From Nakamurella aerolata (lineage in GTDB: Bacteria > Actinomycetota > Actinomycetes > Mycobacteriales > Nakamurellaceae): a DNA stretch of 64,000 nucleotides. Of this stretch, positions 42,941 to 50,929 are shown one piece after another; position 1 is the first letter of the stretch, and each line of letters opens with the position of its first letter. The translations under genes were made by a program, and so were the position numbers. The stretch lies in contig NZ_JABEND010000014.1 of assembly GCF_013002705.1 (NCBI RefSeq), forward strand, positions 1-64,000. The letters run 5' to 3'. Under the pieces are notes generated by a model that was not told where the DNA came from, did no database searches, and saw only the letters and a list, made by a program, of their open reading frames with translations.

Positions 42941-44563
42941 TCAGGCGCCGAGGCGGCGGACTTCGGCGAGCAGCTGTTGGTGCTCCGGTGAGTTCACGAC
43001 GCTGAGCGGCGGGGTCGGGTAGCGCGCCACCGCGATGCGCAGGGCCAGGACGGCGGTTGCGGCGTCCGAGAGGCGTTGGGACGGCAGCTCGCCGGACTGC
43101 ACAGCGGCGACGATGCCCCGCACCGCGGCGGCCGGGTCGATCGGCATCAGCACCAGATCCTGGCCCGCCGCAAGCGCCCGCCAGGCAGCCTCGCCCGACG
43201 AGAAGCTGTTGGCGATCGGGGCCATCTGCATCGAGTCGGACACCGTCACACCGCCGAAGCCGAGACCGTCGCAGCCGGCAGTTCCCTTGCCGCGCAACAG
43301 CTCTCCGACGATCGCCGGCGAGATGCTCGCCGGTACGGTGTCGGCGCCGGCGGCGGGCATCAGCACGTGGCCGGTCATCACCGCGGCGGCACCCGCGTCG
43401 ATTCCGGCGCGCATCGGAACGGCCTCGGTCTCGTTCCACTCCGCGCAGCTGGCCGAAAGGTCCGGCAGCGCCTTGTGCGTGTCGGTGGCGATCCGGCCGA
43501 TGCCGGGAAAATGCTTGAGAGTGGCTGCCACGCCTGCGCTTTGGTACCCGCGCACGGCGGCGCTCACCAGCACGCCGGTGCGCTGCGGATCGGTGCCGTA
43601 CGAGCGGTCGCCGATCGCCGACGACCCGTCCACCGGAAGCACGTCGGCATCCGGCGCAAAGTCGAGATTGACGCCCACAGCACGCATTTCGGCGCCGGCG
43701 GCCGCCGCCACCTTGGTCACGGTCGACGCCGCCTTCGCGGTCGGCGAGATACCGGCGAGCGCGCCCGCGCCCGGAAACTTGGTGAACCCGTTGACCAGGC
43801 GAGCCACCTGGCCGTACTCCTGGTCAACCCCCACCAGCATCGGGATGTCCCGCAGCGGACCCGTTGTGCCAGAGCGATACTGCTGCTGCAGATCGTCGGC
43901 GGCGGCCTTGACCCGTTGCGGCGTACCGGATCCGGTGCCGTCCACCACGCCGTCGGTGCCCATCAGGATGACGGCACCGTAGGGCGCTCCCCCGGTCTTG
44001 CCGGCCTGACCATTGGTCGGCATCACCACGGTCGCCGCACGCTGCAACGGCGTCATCGACCCGACCAGCGCAGCTGCCCTGGCCCTGTCGTCCGCCGTCA
44101 CCCGCACCGGACCGGTCTGCTTCGACGGGCCGATGCGCGGCTTGGGCTTAGCGGCCTCAGCTGACGCTCCCGGCTTGGCCGACGATGCCGACGGCTTGGC
44201 CGGCGATGCTGACGGCTTCGCGGACGCTGCCGGCGCGCCGGACGCCGCCGGCGTGCTGTCCGCAGGCTTTCCGTCAGTGCTGGCAGTACCCGCAGAAGCC
44301 GCAGAAGCCTCAGTAGACCCAGTACTCCCGGAGGCGCCACCCGCGACATCGCCGGTATCGGCCGTGCTTGATGCCCCTGTGCTCGGTGCGGCGCCGCTGG
44401 TTTCGGCCCGGCCGGTAGCGGTCGGGCCCGCGGTCATCGCCGCGGCGGCCGACGGTCCCGCCGCCGGATCACCCGCGGAATCGTCCTGAGAACACCCGGC
44501 CAGCACCACGGGCAGAGCAAGGACCAGCGCGGCGACGGCACAGCGGGAACGGGGATGCCTCAC
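42941..44563 (-). CDS. Glycoside hydrolase family 3 lipoprotein (NagZ-like)
   Basis: A 540-residue lipoprotein: signal peptide with lipobox (LALPVVLAGCSQ), then about 130 residues of Ala/Ser/Thr/Pro linker (repeats like KPSASPAKPSASS), then a family 3 N-terminal barrel. Visible motifs are MGTDGVVDGTG, VGVDQEYGQVARLVNGFT, LKHFPGIGRIATDTHKALP (the His-Gly loop typical of NagZ) and VTVSDSMQMAPI with the nucleophile Asp. The enzyme probably removes N-acetylglucosamine or related sugars from cell-wall fragments outside the membrane. I chose the GTG at 44563, with GGAAGG upstream. Confidence 0.88.
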   Translation of the reverse strand: MRHPRSRCAVAALVLALPVVLAGCSQDDSAGDPAAGPSAAAAMTAGPTATGRAETSGAAPSTGASSTADTGDVAGGASGSTGSTEASAASAGTASTDGKPADSTPAASGAPAASAKPSASPAKPSASSAKPGASAEAAKPKPRIGPSKQTGPVRVTADDRARAAALVGSMTPLQRAATVVMPTNGQAGKTGGAPYGAVILMGTDGVVDGTGSGTPQRVKAAADDLQQQYRSGTTGPLRDIPMLVGVDQEYGQVARLVNGFTKFPGAGALAGISPTAKAASTVTKVAAAAGAEMRAVGVNLDFAPDADVLPVDGSSAIGDRSYGTDPQRTGVLVSAAVRGYQSAGVAATLKHFPGIGRIATDTHKALPDLSASCAEWNETEAVPMRAGIDAGAAAVMTGHVLMPAAGADTVPASISPAIVGELLRGKGTAGCDGLGFGGVTVSDSMQMAPIANSFSSGEAAWRALAAGQDLVLMPIDPAAAVRGIVAAVQSGELPSQRLSDAATAVLALRIAVARYPTPPLSVVNSPEHQQLLAEVRRLGA

Positions 44564-44780
44564 ACAGAACCTTCCTGGCCGCACGTCACCGCACCTCACA
44601 CGGAAACGCAGCGACGGCGTTCGGGTCAGCCGCGGTTCGCGGCCCGCACCAGCCTGCCATGCCGGCGGACGGCGGCCGACCATCCGGGCCGGACTGCCGT
44701 CCCCATCACACCTGCCCATCGCGCCCGGCGAGCGGCGCCGGCACCCACAGCACCGGTCGCGGCGGCCATCGCGCTTGCGG

Positions 44781-45515
44781 TCAGGCGTCGCAGTCGCGCG
44801 GCTGCGCCGAGCCGGCGGCCGCCACCCCGACCCGCAACCCGGAGCCCTCGTCGATCAGCGGCCAGGTCAGTCGCCAGTCGGTGCAGCTGGAAGTCCCGTC
44901 GAACGACTTCTCAGGGTCCTGGCGCGAGCGCAGCGAGAACACCACCTGACGCGGTTCGTCATGCACCTCCTCGATCACGATCTCGGTGTCGACGGTGCTC
45001 GAATACTCGTCCCACCAACGGCTTTCATCGATCTTCTCCGGCTGCTCCGAGGTGACGGTCTCGGCCCAGCCGGCGTAGTCGTGGGTGTTGATCGCGTTGA
45101 AGTGCTGCTGCAGCAGGTCGCGGACCGCCGCGGCGCCCGGCTGGTCGGCCGTCTGCTGGTCGGCGAAGCGCACCTGCGTGGACTCACCGCCCTCGGTCGG
45201 CACATCGACCGGCGGCTCCTGCGCACTCGAGGCGGCGGACGACGACTGCGCCGCCGATGGCTGCGCTGACGGCCCCGCCGACTGCTGACCCGAGGCGCCG
45301 ACCCCCGCGCCAGGGCCGCCGGAGCTGGCCGGCGGCGGGCCGGACGGGCCGGGTGGCCGGGGTCCGGAGGTTGGCGTCGTATCGATCGACTGGGCGGCGG
45401 CGACCGTGCTGTCGGTCCCCCGGTCGCGCCCGATCAGGTACGCCGACGCGCCGACGATGCCCGCGCACAACACCAGAATGACGCTGAGCAGCACCGTCAG
45501 CGATGCCTTGTTCAT
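44781..45515 (-). CDS. Membrane-anchored protein with NTF2-like outer domain
   Basis: A 244-residue protein. One membrane segment lies at residues 5-25 (LTVLLSVILVLCAGIVGASAY), followed by a Pro/Gly/Ser/Gln/Ala-rich linker to about 115 and a C-terminal alpha-beta domain: VRDLLQQHFNAINTHDYAGW, WWDEYSSTVDTEIVIEEVHD, CTDWRLTWPLI. The pattern fits an NTF2/SnoaL-like fold, which often binds ligands or peptides. The ATG at 45515 is likely. It lies upstream of the NagZ-like gene on the same strand, about 220 bp away. Function unknown. Confidence 0.7.
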   Translation of the reverse strand: MNKASLTVLLSVILVLCAGIVGASAYLIGRDRGTDSTVAAAQSIDTTPTSGPRPPGPSGPPPASSGGPGAGVGASGQQSAGPSAQPSAAQSSSAASSAQEPPVDVPTEGGESTQVRFADQQTADQPGAAAVRDLLQQHFNAINTHDYAGWAETVTSEQPEKIDESRWWDEYSSTVDTEIVIEEVHDEPRQVVFSLRSRQDPEKSFDGTSSCTDWRLTWPLIDEGSGLRVGVAAAGSAQPRDCDA

Positions 45516-45672
45516 CGGCGGTCCGCTCCCTCGATCACCATGCCGTGGCCAACCGGCCGGCACTGCCAGCGGCGTGCTGTGCCAAGGGATTCAGGCTAGA
45601 GGACGGGCCGGCGCCGCCGGCCGAGCCGTCGCAGGCGCGGCGATACGGTTCAGCGGCGTCACAGCGGCGGGC

Positions 45673-46173
45673 TCAGCCGACCTGATGCAGCCAGGTGACC
45701 TGGGTGCCGTCGCCGGCGCGGCGATACGGTTCCAGCTCGGCGTCGATGTCGGCACCGAGCAGCTGCTGCAGTTCGTGCGCCAGCTTCTCGGCGCCGTAGC
45801 CGTGCTCCAGCAGCGCCCTGATCCGGTCCTCGCCCACCATCACGTCGCCGTTGGCGGAGGTCGTCGCGCGCCAGATGCCGCGGCCCGGCAGGTGACAGAT
45901 GCGTTCACCGTCGCTGCCGGCGCTGGGCTCCTCGGTGACCTCGAACCGCAGCATCGGCCACGCCTTGAGGGCATTGGCGAGCTGGCCGCCGGTGCCGGGG
46001 GCGCCCGTCCAACTGAGGTCGGTGCGGAGCTGACCAGGCGCTGCCGCCTGGGGGGTCCAGTGCAACGCCACCCGGTCGCCCAGAACGGACGACAAAGCCC
46101 ACTCGGCGTGCGGGCAGATCGCTGCCGGCGCCGAGTGGACGTACACCACGCCCCGGCCCATCGCTTCGCCCAT
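45673..46173 (-). CDS. DUF3145 family protein
   Basis: A 166-residue cytoplasmic protein of an actinobacterial family: GRGVVYVHSAPAAICPHAEW at the start, ALHWTPQAAAPGQLRTDLSW in the middle and a conserved end (RIRALLEHGYGAEKLAHELQ). The ATG at 46173 follows GGAGGTG; a second in-frame ATG 12 nt later is possible. The family's function is unknown to me. It is divergent from the SMR exporter genes. Confidence 0.85.
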   Translation of the reverse strand: MGEAMGRGVVYVHSAPAAICPHAEWALSSVLGDRVALHWTPQAAAPGQLRTDLSWTGAPGTGGQLANALKAWPMLRFEVTEEPSAGSDGERICHLPGRGIWRATTSANGDVMVGEDRIRALLEHGYGAEKLAHELQQLLGADIDAELEPYRRAGDGTQVTWLHQVG

Positions 46174-46269
46174 CGGACACCTCCGCCTTGTCGTCTGCTC
46201 CTGCGTCTTCCCCAACGTGGAGCAGCGTGCGGATGCCGCGACGAGATTCGTCAGGCCCGTGCATGCCGT

Positions 46270-46303
46270 ATCAAGTTGTCTTCATGATCAAGTTGTCTTC
46301 ATG
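46270..46303. repeat. 17-bp exact tandem duplication
   Basis: atcaagttgtcttcatg occurs twice in direct contact (46270-46286 and 46287-46303), between DUF3145 and the riboswitch. Its AT-rich content stands out from the surroundings. It may be an operator or a slippage product. Confidence 0.7.
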
Positions 46304-46430
46304 CGGTTACTCGCGGGCGCTCCGCAACCAGCGGGCACACCGTGACCATTGTGCACCTTGTGACGGCTGAATACCAGCGTTGCGGCGCGATCGCCGGTAG
46401 ACTCGCCCGCGGAGCCCAGCGATCGGGCTC

Positions 46431-46472
46431 GCGGACGAGGGAGCAGTACCCGCACCACGACAAGACTGACTC
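46431..46472 (+). ncRNA. Guanidine-III riboswitch
   Basis: The 42 nt reproduce the consensus of the guanidine-III (ykkC-III) aptamer: GGACGAGG, then GTACCCG, then GACAAGAC. GCGG pairs with CCGC (P1), and GAGCAGT pairs with ACTGACTC with one bulged A (P2), giving the H-type pseudoknot. It ends a few nt before the AAGGG Shine-Dalgarno of the first SMR gene. Guanidinium binding should free that site and turn on the exporters. A TAGACT box at 46398-46403 may be the promoter -10. Confidence 0.88.
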
Positions 46473-46488
46473 AGAAGGGCCATCAGTC

Positions 46489-46803
46489 ATGGCGTGGATC
46501 ATCTTGATCGTTTCGGGGATGTTGGAGGCGGTGTGGGCCGCCGCGCTGTCGGAGTCGAACGGATTCCGGCGCAAGGGCCCGACCATCCTGTTTCTGGTGG
46601 CGTTGGCGGCCAGCATGGCCGGCCTGGCCTTGGCGATGCGCACCCTGCCCACCGGCACCGCATATGCCGTCTGGGTCGGCATCGGCGCAACACTCACCGT
46701 GCTCTGGGGATTCGTCACCGGGCAGGAGCGGCCGACGGTGTTGCGCGGTCTGCTGATCCTGCTGCTGGTCGGCTCCGTCATCGGGCTGAAGGTGGTGAGC
46801 TGA
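46489..46803 (+). CDS. SMR-family guanidinium exporter subunit 1
   Basis: A 104-residue protein with four membrane segments and the SMR Glu in the first (IILIVSGMLEAVWAAAL, Glu near residue 13), and the segment-3 stretch GTAYAVWVGIGATLTVLWGF. The Gdx-type subgroup of SMR proteins exports guanidinium with protons; the guanidine riboswitch directly upstream argues for that role rather than broad drug export. The ATG at 46489 follows AAGGG. The next gene starts after a 1-bp gap, so the two probably form a heterodimer. Confidence 0.92.
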   Translation: MAWIILIVSGMLEAVWAAALSESNGFRRKGPTILFLVALAASMAGLALAMRTLPTGTAYAVWVGIGATLTVLWGFVTGQERPTVLRGLLILLLVGSVIGLKVVS

Positions 46804-46804
46804 C

Positions 46805-47167
46805 ATGGCATGGCTGATCCTGTTGCTCAGCGCCATCTGCGAAGCGGTGTGGGCGACGGCGCTCGGCGAGTCCCATGGATTCTCGGAGCCGCTGCCCACG
46901 GTCATCTTCTTTGTCGCGCTGGCGGCCAGCATGATCGGGCTGGGCTGGGCGGTGCGGCACATCCCGATCGGTACCGCCTATGCGGTGTGGGTCGGTGTCG
47001 GGGCCGCGCTGACCGTGAGCTACGCGATGATCACCGGCGCCGAAACCGTCTCGGTCGGCAAAATCATCTTCATCAGCGGCATCGTGCTCGCCGTGGTCGG
47101 GCTGAAGCTCGCACCCGAGCCGAAGGCGCCACGGCGGGCCGAACAGCCCGCGGAACCTCGCGACTGA
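46805..47167 (+). CDS. SMR-family guanidinium exporter subunit 2
   Basis: A 120-residue SMR protein with four membrane segments, the Glu in LILLLSAICEAVWATALGES and GTAYAVWVGVGAALTVSYAM. It has an extra basic, Pro-rich tail (KAPRRAEQPAEPRD) beyond segment 4. Its ATG follows the stop of subunit 1 by 1 bp, so translation is coupled. Paired SMR genes usually give an antiparallel heterodimer with each protein in a fixed orientation. The riboswitch upstream would control both. Confidence 0.92.
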   Translation: MAWLILLLSAICEAVWATALGESHGFSEPLPTVIFFVALAASMIGLGWAVRHIPIGTAYAVWVGVGAALTVSYAMITGAETVSVGKIIFISGIVLAVVGLKLAPEPKAPRRAEQPAEPRD

Positions 47168-47248
47168 CGGTCGATTCCGGCTGCGGCGCAAGCGGTTCCC
47201 ACGAGCCCGGCGATCAGCGGCGCCGACCGGCAGTCTTGACGCTCCGCC

Positions 47249-47647
47249 TCAGGGCATGGTGGCTAGCGCCTCATCGATGTCGCACAGATGGCCGCCGGTG
47301 CTCATCGCGGCAATGGCGCGTTTGAGCGCTTCGACGCGCTGCTCGGCCTCCGTGACGATGTGGTCGGCGATCCTGCTCCACTCCTCTGGCTGTGGCTGCG
47401 GCGGCAGAGCATCGAAGGTCTCGGCGATTTCTTTCACGGTAAGGCCGACGCGTTGGGCGAGCTTGGCCACCTTGATGCGGCATGAGGCATCTGAGGCGAA
47501 CCGGCGCTGATTGCCCGCGGTGCGCTGTGCGCGAATCACGCCGTGGCGTTCATAAAAGCGCACGGCCGACGGTGCGACCCCACTCTGGGCGGCAACCTCG
47601 CTCACCGTCAGCCCGGACTCGGTTCCGATCACCGTTGTGACGCTCAT
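47249..47647 (-). CDS. MerR-family regulator divergent from an MFS gene
   Basis: A 132-residue protein similar to SoxR in its first 110 residues (LTVSEVAAQSGVAPSAVRFY, ERHGVIRAQRTAGNQRRFAS, KLAQRVGLTVKEIAETFDAL) but with no CxxCxC cluster at the C-terminus (STGGHLCDIDEALATMP, one Cys). So it senses something other than redox via an Fe-S cluster. The ATG at 47647 is 63 bp from the start codon of the divergent MFS gene, whose promoter has a MerR-type spacer, so it very probably controls that gene. Confidence 0.87.
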   Translation of the reverse strand: MSVTTVIGTESGLTVSEVAAQSGVAPSAVRFYERHGVIRAQRTAGNQRRFASDASCRIKVAKLAQRVGLTVKEIAETFDALPPQPQPEEWSRIADHIVTEAEQRVEALKRAIAAMSTGGHLCDIDEALATMP

Positions 47648-47672
47648 GCCTGCAATGTGACACACCGGGCTG

Positions 47673-47703
47673 TTGACTTCAACATTTGTTCAACTTCTAG
47701 CGT
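47673..47703 (+). promoter_or_regulatory. MerR-type promoter of the MFS gene
   Basis: TTGACT (47673-47678) and TAGCGT (47698-47703) are 19 bp apart. The spacer carries an inverted repeat (gttga...tcaac). The start codon at 47711 lies 8 bp after the -10 box, so the mRNA is probably leaderless; no Shine-Dalgarno is seen. Confidence 0.7.
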
Positions 47704-47710
47704 TCCAGGG

Positions 47711-49114
47711 ATGACCCCCTCCGCAGCCCCACCGACGCCATCCAGCACCCGAGCCGCAACCGGCCAGGGAGGCGTGATCGTCGTGCTCGCCGGCGGCATG
47801 CTGCTGCAAGCCATGAACATCTACCTGACCAGCGCACTGATGCCCAGCATCGTGACCGACATCGGCGGGGAGAACTACTACGCCTGGGTCACCACGGTCT
47901 TCATCGTCGCGAGCGTGGCAGCGACGATGGCCGTGCCGACCGTGCTCGGCCGTCTCGGTTCTCGTGTCTCCTACCTCGTCGCGGGCGGAGCGTTCGGCAT
48001 CGGCAGCGCGATCGCTGCGGCGGCACCGACGATGGAACTGCTGCTCGTTGGCCGCCTGGTCCAAGGCGTCGGCGGCGGCATGCTGTCCGGCTTGGCCTTT
48101 GCGCTGATCCGGTCCGCCCTCCCCGAGCAGTCCTGGGGCAAGGGCACCGCGATCATCTCGGCGATGTTCGGGATCGGCACGCTCACCGGCCCCACCATCG
48201 GTGGCGCCTTCGCACAGTTCGATGCCTGGCGATTGGCCTTCGGCGTGGTCGCGGTCGTCGCTGTCGGACTCGGTATCGCTGCGACCTCGGTCCTGCCCCC
48301 TTCGCCCCGTTCGGAGACCGCGAGCAGGCTGCCGTGGTCGTCGTTGCTGGTGCTCACCGCCGCGGTCGCAGCGTTGAGCGTGGCCGGCGTCGTCCCCGGC
48401 TGGTGGTTCTGGGTCGCTGTGACCGTAGGAACCGCGCTGGTCATCGCGTTCGTGGCCGTCGACCGCGCCACCAGATCAGGTGTGCTGCCGGCGATCACCT
48501 ACCGCGCCGGGTCGTTGAAGTGGCTCTACATCGCTCTCGCGCTGACCACAACGGTGACGGTCAGCGAGGCGTTCACCCCGCTGTTCGGTCAGCGCATCTT
48601 CACCCTCGTGCCGTTCGCGGCGGGTTTCCTCGGTGCGACGGTCTCCGCGGGTTGGTCAGTTGCAGCACTCGCGAGCGCTCGCGTCAAGCGCCGACGCGAT
48701 CAGCAACGGTTGGCACTTGCTGGCCCGGCGATCACTACCGTCGCGATGCTCGTCCTGGTTCTGTTGCAGTTCGTCCCCGCGACGCCGTTGGCGCTGACCG
48801 GCTGGATCATCGCATTGGTCGTCGCCGGAGCAGGCACGGGTCTTTCCAATCCCCACCTGTCCGTGTGGGTGATGTCCAGCGTCCCCAACGACGCCGATGA
48901 TGCGAAGGCCGCCGCCGCGATCCCGGTCGCCAGCATGATTGGGCAGGCCATCGTCGCAGCCCTCGGCGGCACCGTCGTGAATGCCGGGTTGTCCTCGTAT
49001 CAGCACGCAGCAAGCAACCTGTTCATCCTGCTCGGCATTGTCGCGTTGCTGGGCCACTTCGCCGTTCGCGCGTCCACCCGCCGCCAGCCCCAGTTCGGGG
49101 GCAACCGCGACTGA
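47711..49114 (+). CDS. MFS exporter under MerR control
   Basis: A 467-residue protein with about 12-14 membrane segments. Family features include the loop VPTVLGRLGSRVSYLVAGGA and the segment-5 region IISAMFGIGTLTGPTIGGAF, of drug/H+ antiporter type. The ATG at 47711 is preceded only by the MerR-type promoter. Codon choice in the middle and later parts looks somewhat less GC-biased than in the core genes (more tcg, ctc, gtc), which may point to later acquisition with its regulator. Substrate unknown. Confidence 0.88.
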   Translation: MTPSAAPPTPSSTRAATGQGGVIVVLAGGMLLQAMNIYLTSALMPSIVTDIGGENYYAWVTTVFIVASVAATMAVPTVLGRLGSRVSYLVAGGAFGIGSAIAAAAPTMELLLVGRLVQGVGGGMLSGLAFALIRSALPEQSWGKGTAIISAMFGIGTLTGPTIGGAFAQFDAWRLAFGVVAVVAVGLGIAATSVLPPSPRSETASRLPWSSLLVLTAAVAALSVAGVVPGWWFWVAVTVGTALVIAFVAVDRATRSGVLPAITYRAGSLKWLYIALALTTTVTVSEAFTPLFGQRIFTLVPFAAGFLGATVSAGWSVAALASARVKRRRDQQRLALAGPAITTVAMLVLVLLQFVPATPLALTGWIIALVVAGAGTGLSNPHLSVWVMSSVPNDADDAKAAAAIPVASMIGQAIVAALGGTVVNAGLSSYQHAASNLFILLGIVALLGHFAVRASTRRQPQFGGNRD

Positions 49115-49260
49115 CAGCAACGTGCCCCTCTGGGTCAAGCTGGTGTGCCCGCAGTCCTTATGCGCGCACCCGGTTTCCACGCGGTCCCGAGCGACCCCCC
49201 GCGCGCAGCGGCCCACCATGAAACAGCCGGCAAGGCATCAGCCGACGCAATACCTCGGTC

Positions 49261-49338
49261 TGGTGGGGCGACTGGGGCTCGAACCCAGGACCTGACGGAT
49301 TATGAGTCCGCTGCTCTGACCAACTGAGCTACCGCCCC
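49261..49338 (-). tRNA. tRNA-Met (anticodon CAT), CCA encoded
   Basis: Minus-strand cloverleaf: acceptor GGGGCGG/TCGCCCC, GCTCAGTTGGTCAGAGC D arm, anticodon stem CGGAC-type with loop TCATAA (CAT at 49302-49304 on the plus strand as atg), T arm GGGTTCGAGCC, discriminator A and an encoded CCA. It is not an initiator, because the acceptor's first pair is G-C and the GGG/CCC anticodon stem is absent. A tRNA-Ile2 (CAT modified to lysidine) cannot be fully excluded. Confidence 0.9.
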
Positions 49339-49517
49339 GCAGGCACCCTACCCAGCGCCGCGCACCGGGCTTGTCCCTGCCCGCGTCTCTGCCCGTGTCC
49401 CCCTCCCGTCTGGCTGGCCGGCGGTGGCAAACCCCGTACCGACCACGCTCGCCGGTGGGCTACCATTGTTGAGCGCTGCGACGGCCGATGGAGGCCGGCA
49501 ACGTCGGCGCAGAACGG

Positions 49518-49590
<73 letters not shown>

Positions 49591-49701
49591 CTTCGCTCGG
49601 CAGCACTACGCCGCTGAGCACCCACGGCCCGCCGCTCACCCGAGCCGCGGGCCGTTGTGCTGAGCGAGCTGGCCGTGGAACTACCGGTGAAAGGGGCTTC
49701 G

Positions 49702-50115
49702 ATGATCGGTCACCGGCACCGCGCGGTGGTTGCCGCCGTCGGAGCGCTGCTGCTCGCCTCGCTCGCGGCCTGCACCACCAGCCCCACCGGCGCTCGGTCG
49801 GACTGCGTGCCGGCGCCCAAGGCCACCGACTGGTTGATCGGCGAACTCCGCACCGGCGTCACCGTCGAAGACCAACCCCAAGCCGTCAGCGCCCCGGCAT
49901 TCGGCGACATGTATGCGGTGGCCATGCATCTGCGGCAGCCTGACGGCCAGCAGGTGACGGCGGTTTTCGCGATGAACGCACTGGACGGTCCCGCAAAGGT
50001 GTACGCCGTGAATCCCCCGGCCCAGGACAACGCTCAGCTGCCATCAGCCGCCAGCTTCGGCATGTCGGATGCGTCAGCCGGCGCCCGCAGCGCGATCCGC
50101 TGCCTGGATTCCTGA
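49702..50115 (+). CDS. Small lipoprotein of unknown function
   Basis: A 137-residue protein: basic start (MIGHRHR), hydrophobic core, lipobox LASLAAC, then a compact outer domain with two further Cys (SDCVPAPK, RCLDS) that could form a disulfide. The segment DMYAVAMHLRQPDGQQVTAV suggests a beta-rich fold. The ATG at 49702 follows AAGGGG at 7 nt. It is convergent with the dnaG-linked gene across a strong palindrome. No family recognised. Confidence 0.75.
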   Translation: MIGHRHRAVVAAVGALLLASLAACTTSPTGARSDCVPAPKATDWLIGELRTGVTVEDQPQAVSAPAFGDMYAVAMHLRQPDGQQVTAVFAMNALDGPAKVYAVNPPAQDNAQLPSAASFGMSDASAGARSAIRCLDS

Positions 50116-50175
50116 CGCCCGCCCTCAGCCTGCCACCGGCTGCGAGCCGAGCAAGCCGGTGGTGCGAGTTTCAAA

Positions 50176-50253
50176 TGTCCGAAAGTGGCTTCTCGTTCGG
50201 GCTTTGCCGCGGAGCCCCGCGGCGAACTCGCGACGAGAAGCCACTTTCGGACA
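50176..50253. repeat. 21-bp perfect inverted repeat between convergent genes
   Basis: The left arm, starting tgtccgaaagtggcttctcg at 50176-50196, is perfectly complementary to 50233-50253. Inside are two further stems (gttcg/cgaac and ccgcgg/ccgcgg), so nearly the whole 78 bp can fold. It lies 60 bp after the lipoprotein stop and 35 bp after the stop of the convergent gene, so it can end both transcripts. Confidence 0.8.
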
Positions 50254-50287
50254 AAAGCAGCCACGGCCCACTGCCGACGTTGGGCGC

Positions 50288-50929
50288 TCAGTCCACGCCG
50301 ATGACGCCCTGGTCGTCCACCTGACGCAGCTGCGCCGCTACCCGCTTGGCTGCGACCAGCAGTCCCGGCGCCGCGGGGTCGGCGCCGGTATCCAGTCGTA
50401 GCTGCGGCAACAGCCCGTCCCGTCCGGCCACCCGGCGCAGGCTCACCCAGCCGCCCCCACCGTGCCACGGCAGATATCGGCTGGCGGCCACCGAGCGCCG
50501 CACCCTTGCGTGGATCTGGTCGGTCACCTTGACCGGCCGCTCCAGCGCAAAAGTCAGCGGGGCAGCATCGACGGTGAGTTCGCCGTCCCAACCCGTGTCG
50601 GCGCCGGACTGATCGCTACCAAACGTCAGCTCTCGCAACGGAATCACGGTGAGCTGCCGCGGCTGCAGCCTGGCCTTGGCAATGCGGTGCCATGGCAGCG
50701 CCGACAGCCCAGCACCGACCGCGGTCTCGCCCGCCGCCGGTTCCGCCGAGCGCTCTGCCCCTCCAGACACGTCCGGACGCAGGATCAACAGCCGCAACCT
50801 CGTCACGGTCAGCTGCACACCGTCGGTACTGCGGGCATGCGCATGCACCACTTCCTCAGGACCGAGCTCGTCGCGGACCTGCTGTGGGACAACGGAGTTC
50901 GCGGAGAACCAACGCCGCAGCAGACCCAT
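50288..50929 (-). CDS. Hypothetical protein coupled to dnaG
   Basis: A 213-residue soluble protein. Features: MGLLRRWFSANSVVPQQVRD, EVVHAHARSTDGVQLTVTRL, LSALPWHRIAKARLQPRQLT, IHARVRRSVAASRYLPWHGG, LRLDTGADPAAPGLLVAAKR. The ATG at 50929 shares one base with the dnaG stop, so it is translated in series with the primase. Similar genes accompany dnaG in other actinobacteria as far as I recall, but without a known role. No catalytic motif visible. Confidence 0.75.
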   Translation of the reverse strand: MGLLRRWFSANSVVPQQVRDELGPEEVVHAHARSTDGVQLTVTRLRLLILRPDVSGGAERSAEPAAGETAVGAGLSALPWHRIAKARLQPRQLTVIPLRELTFGSDQSGADTGWDGELTVDAAPLTFALERPVKVTDQIHARVRRSVAASRYLPWHGGGGWVSLRRVAGRDGLLPQLRLDTGADPAAPGLLVAAKRVAAQLRQVDDQGVIGVD

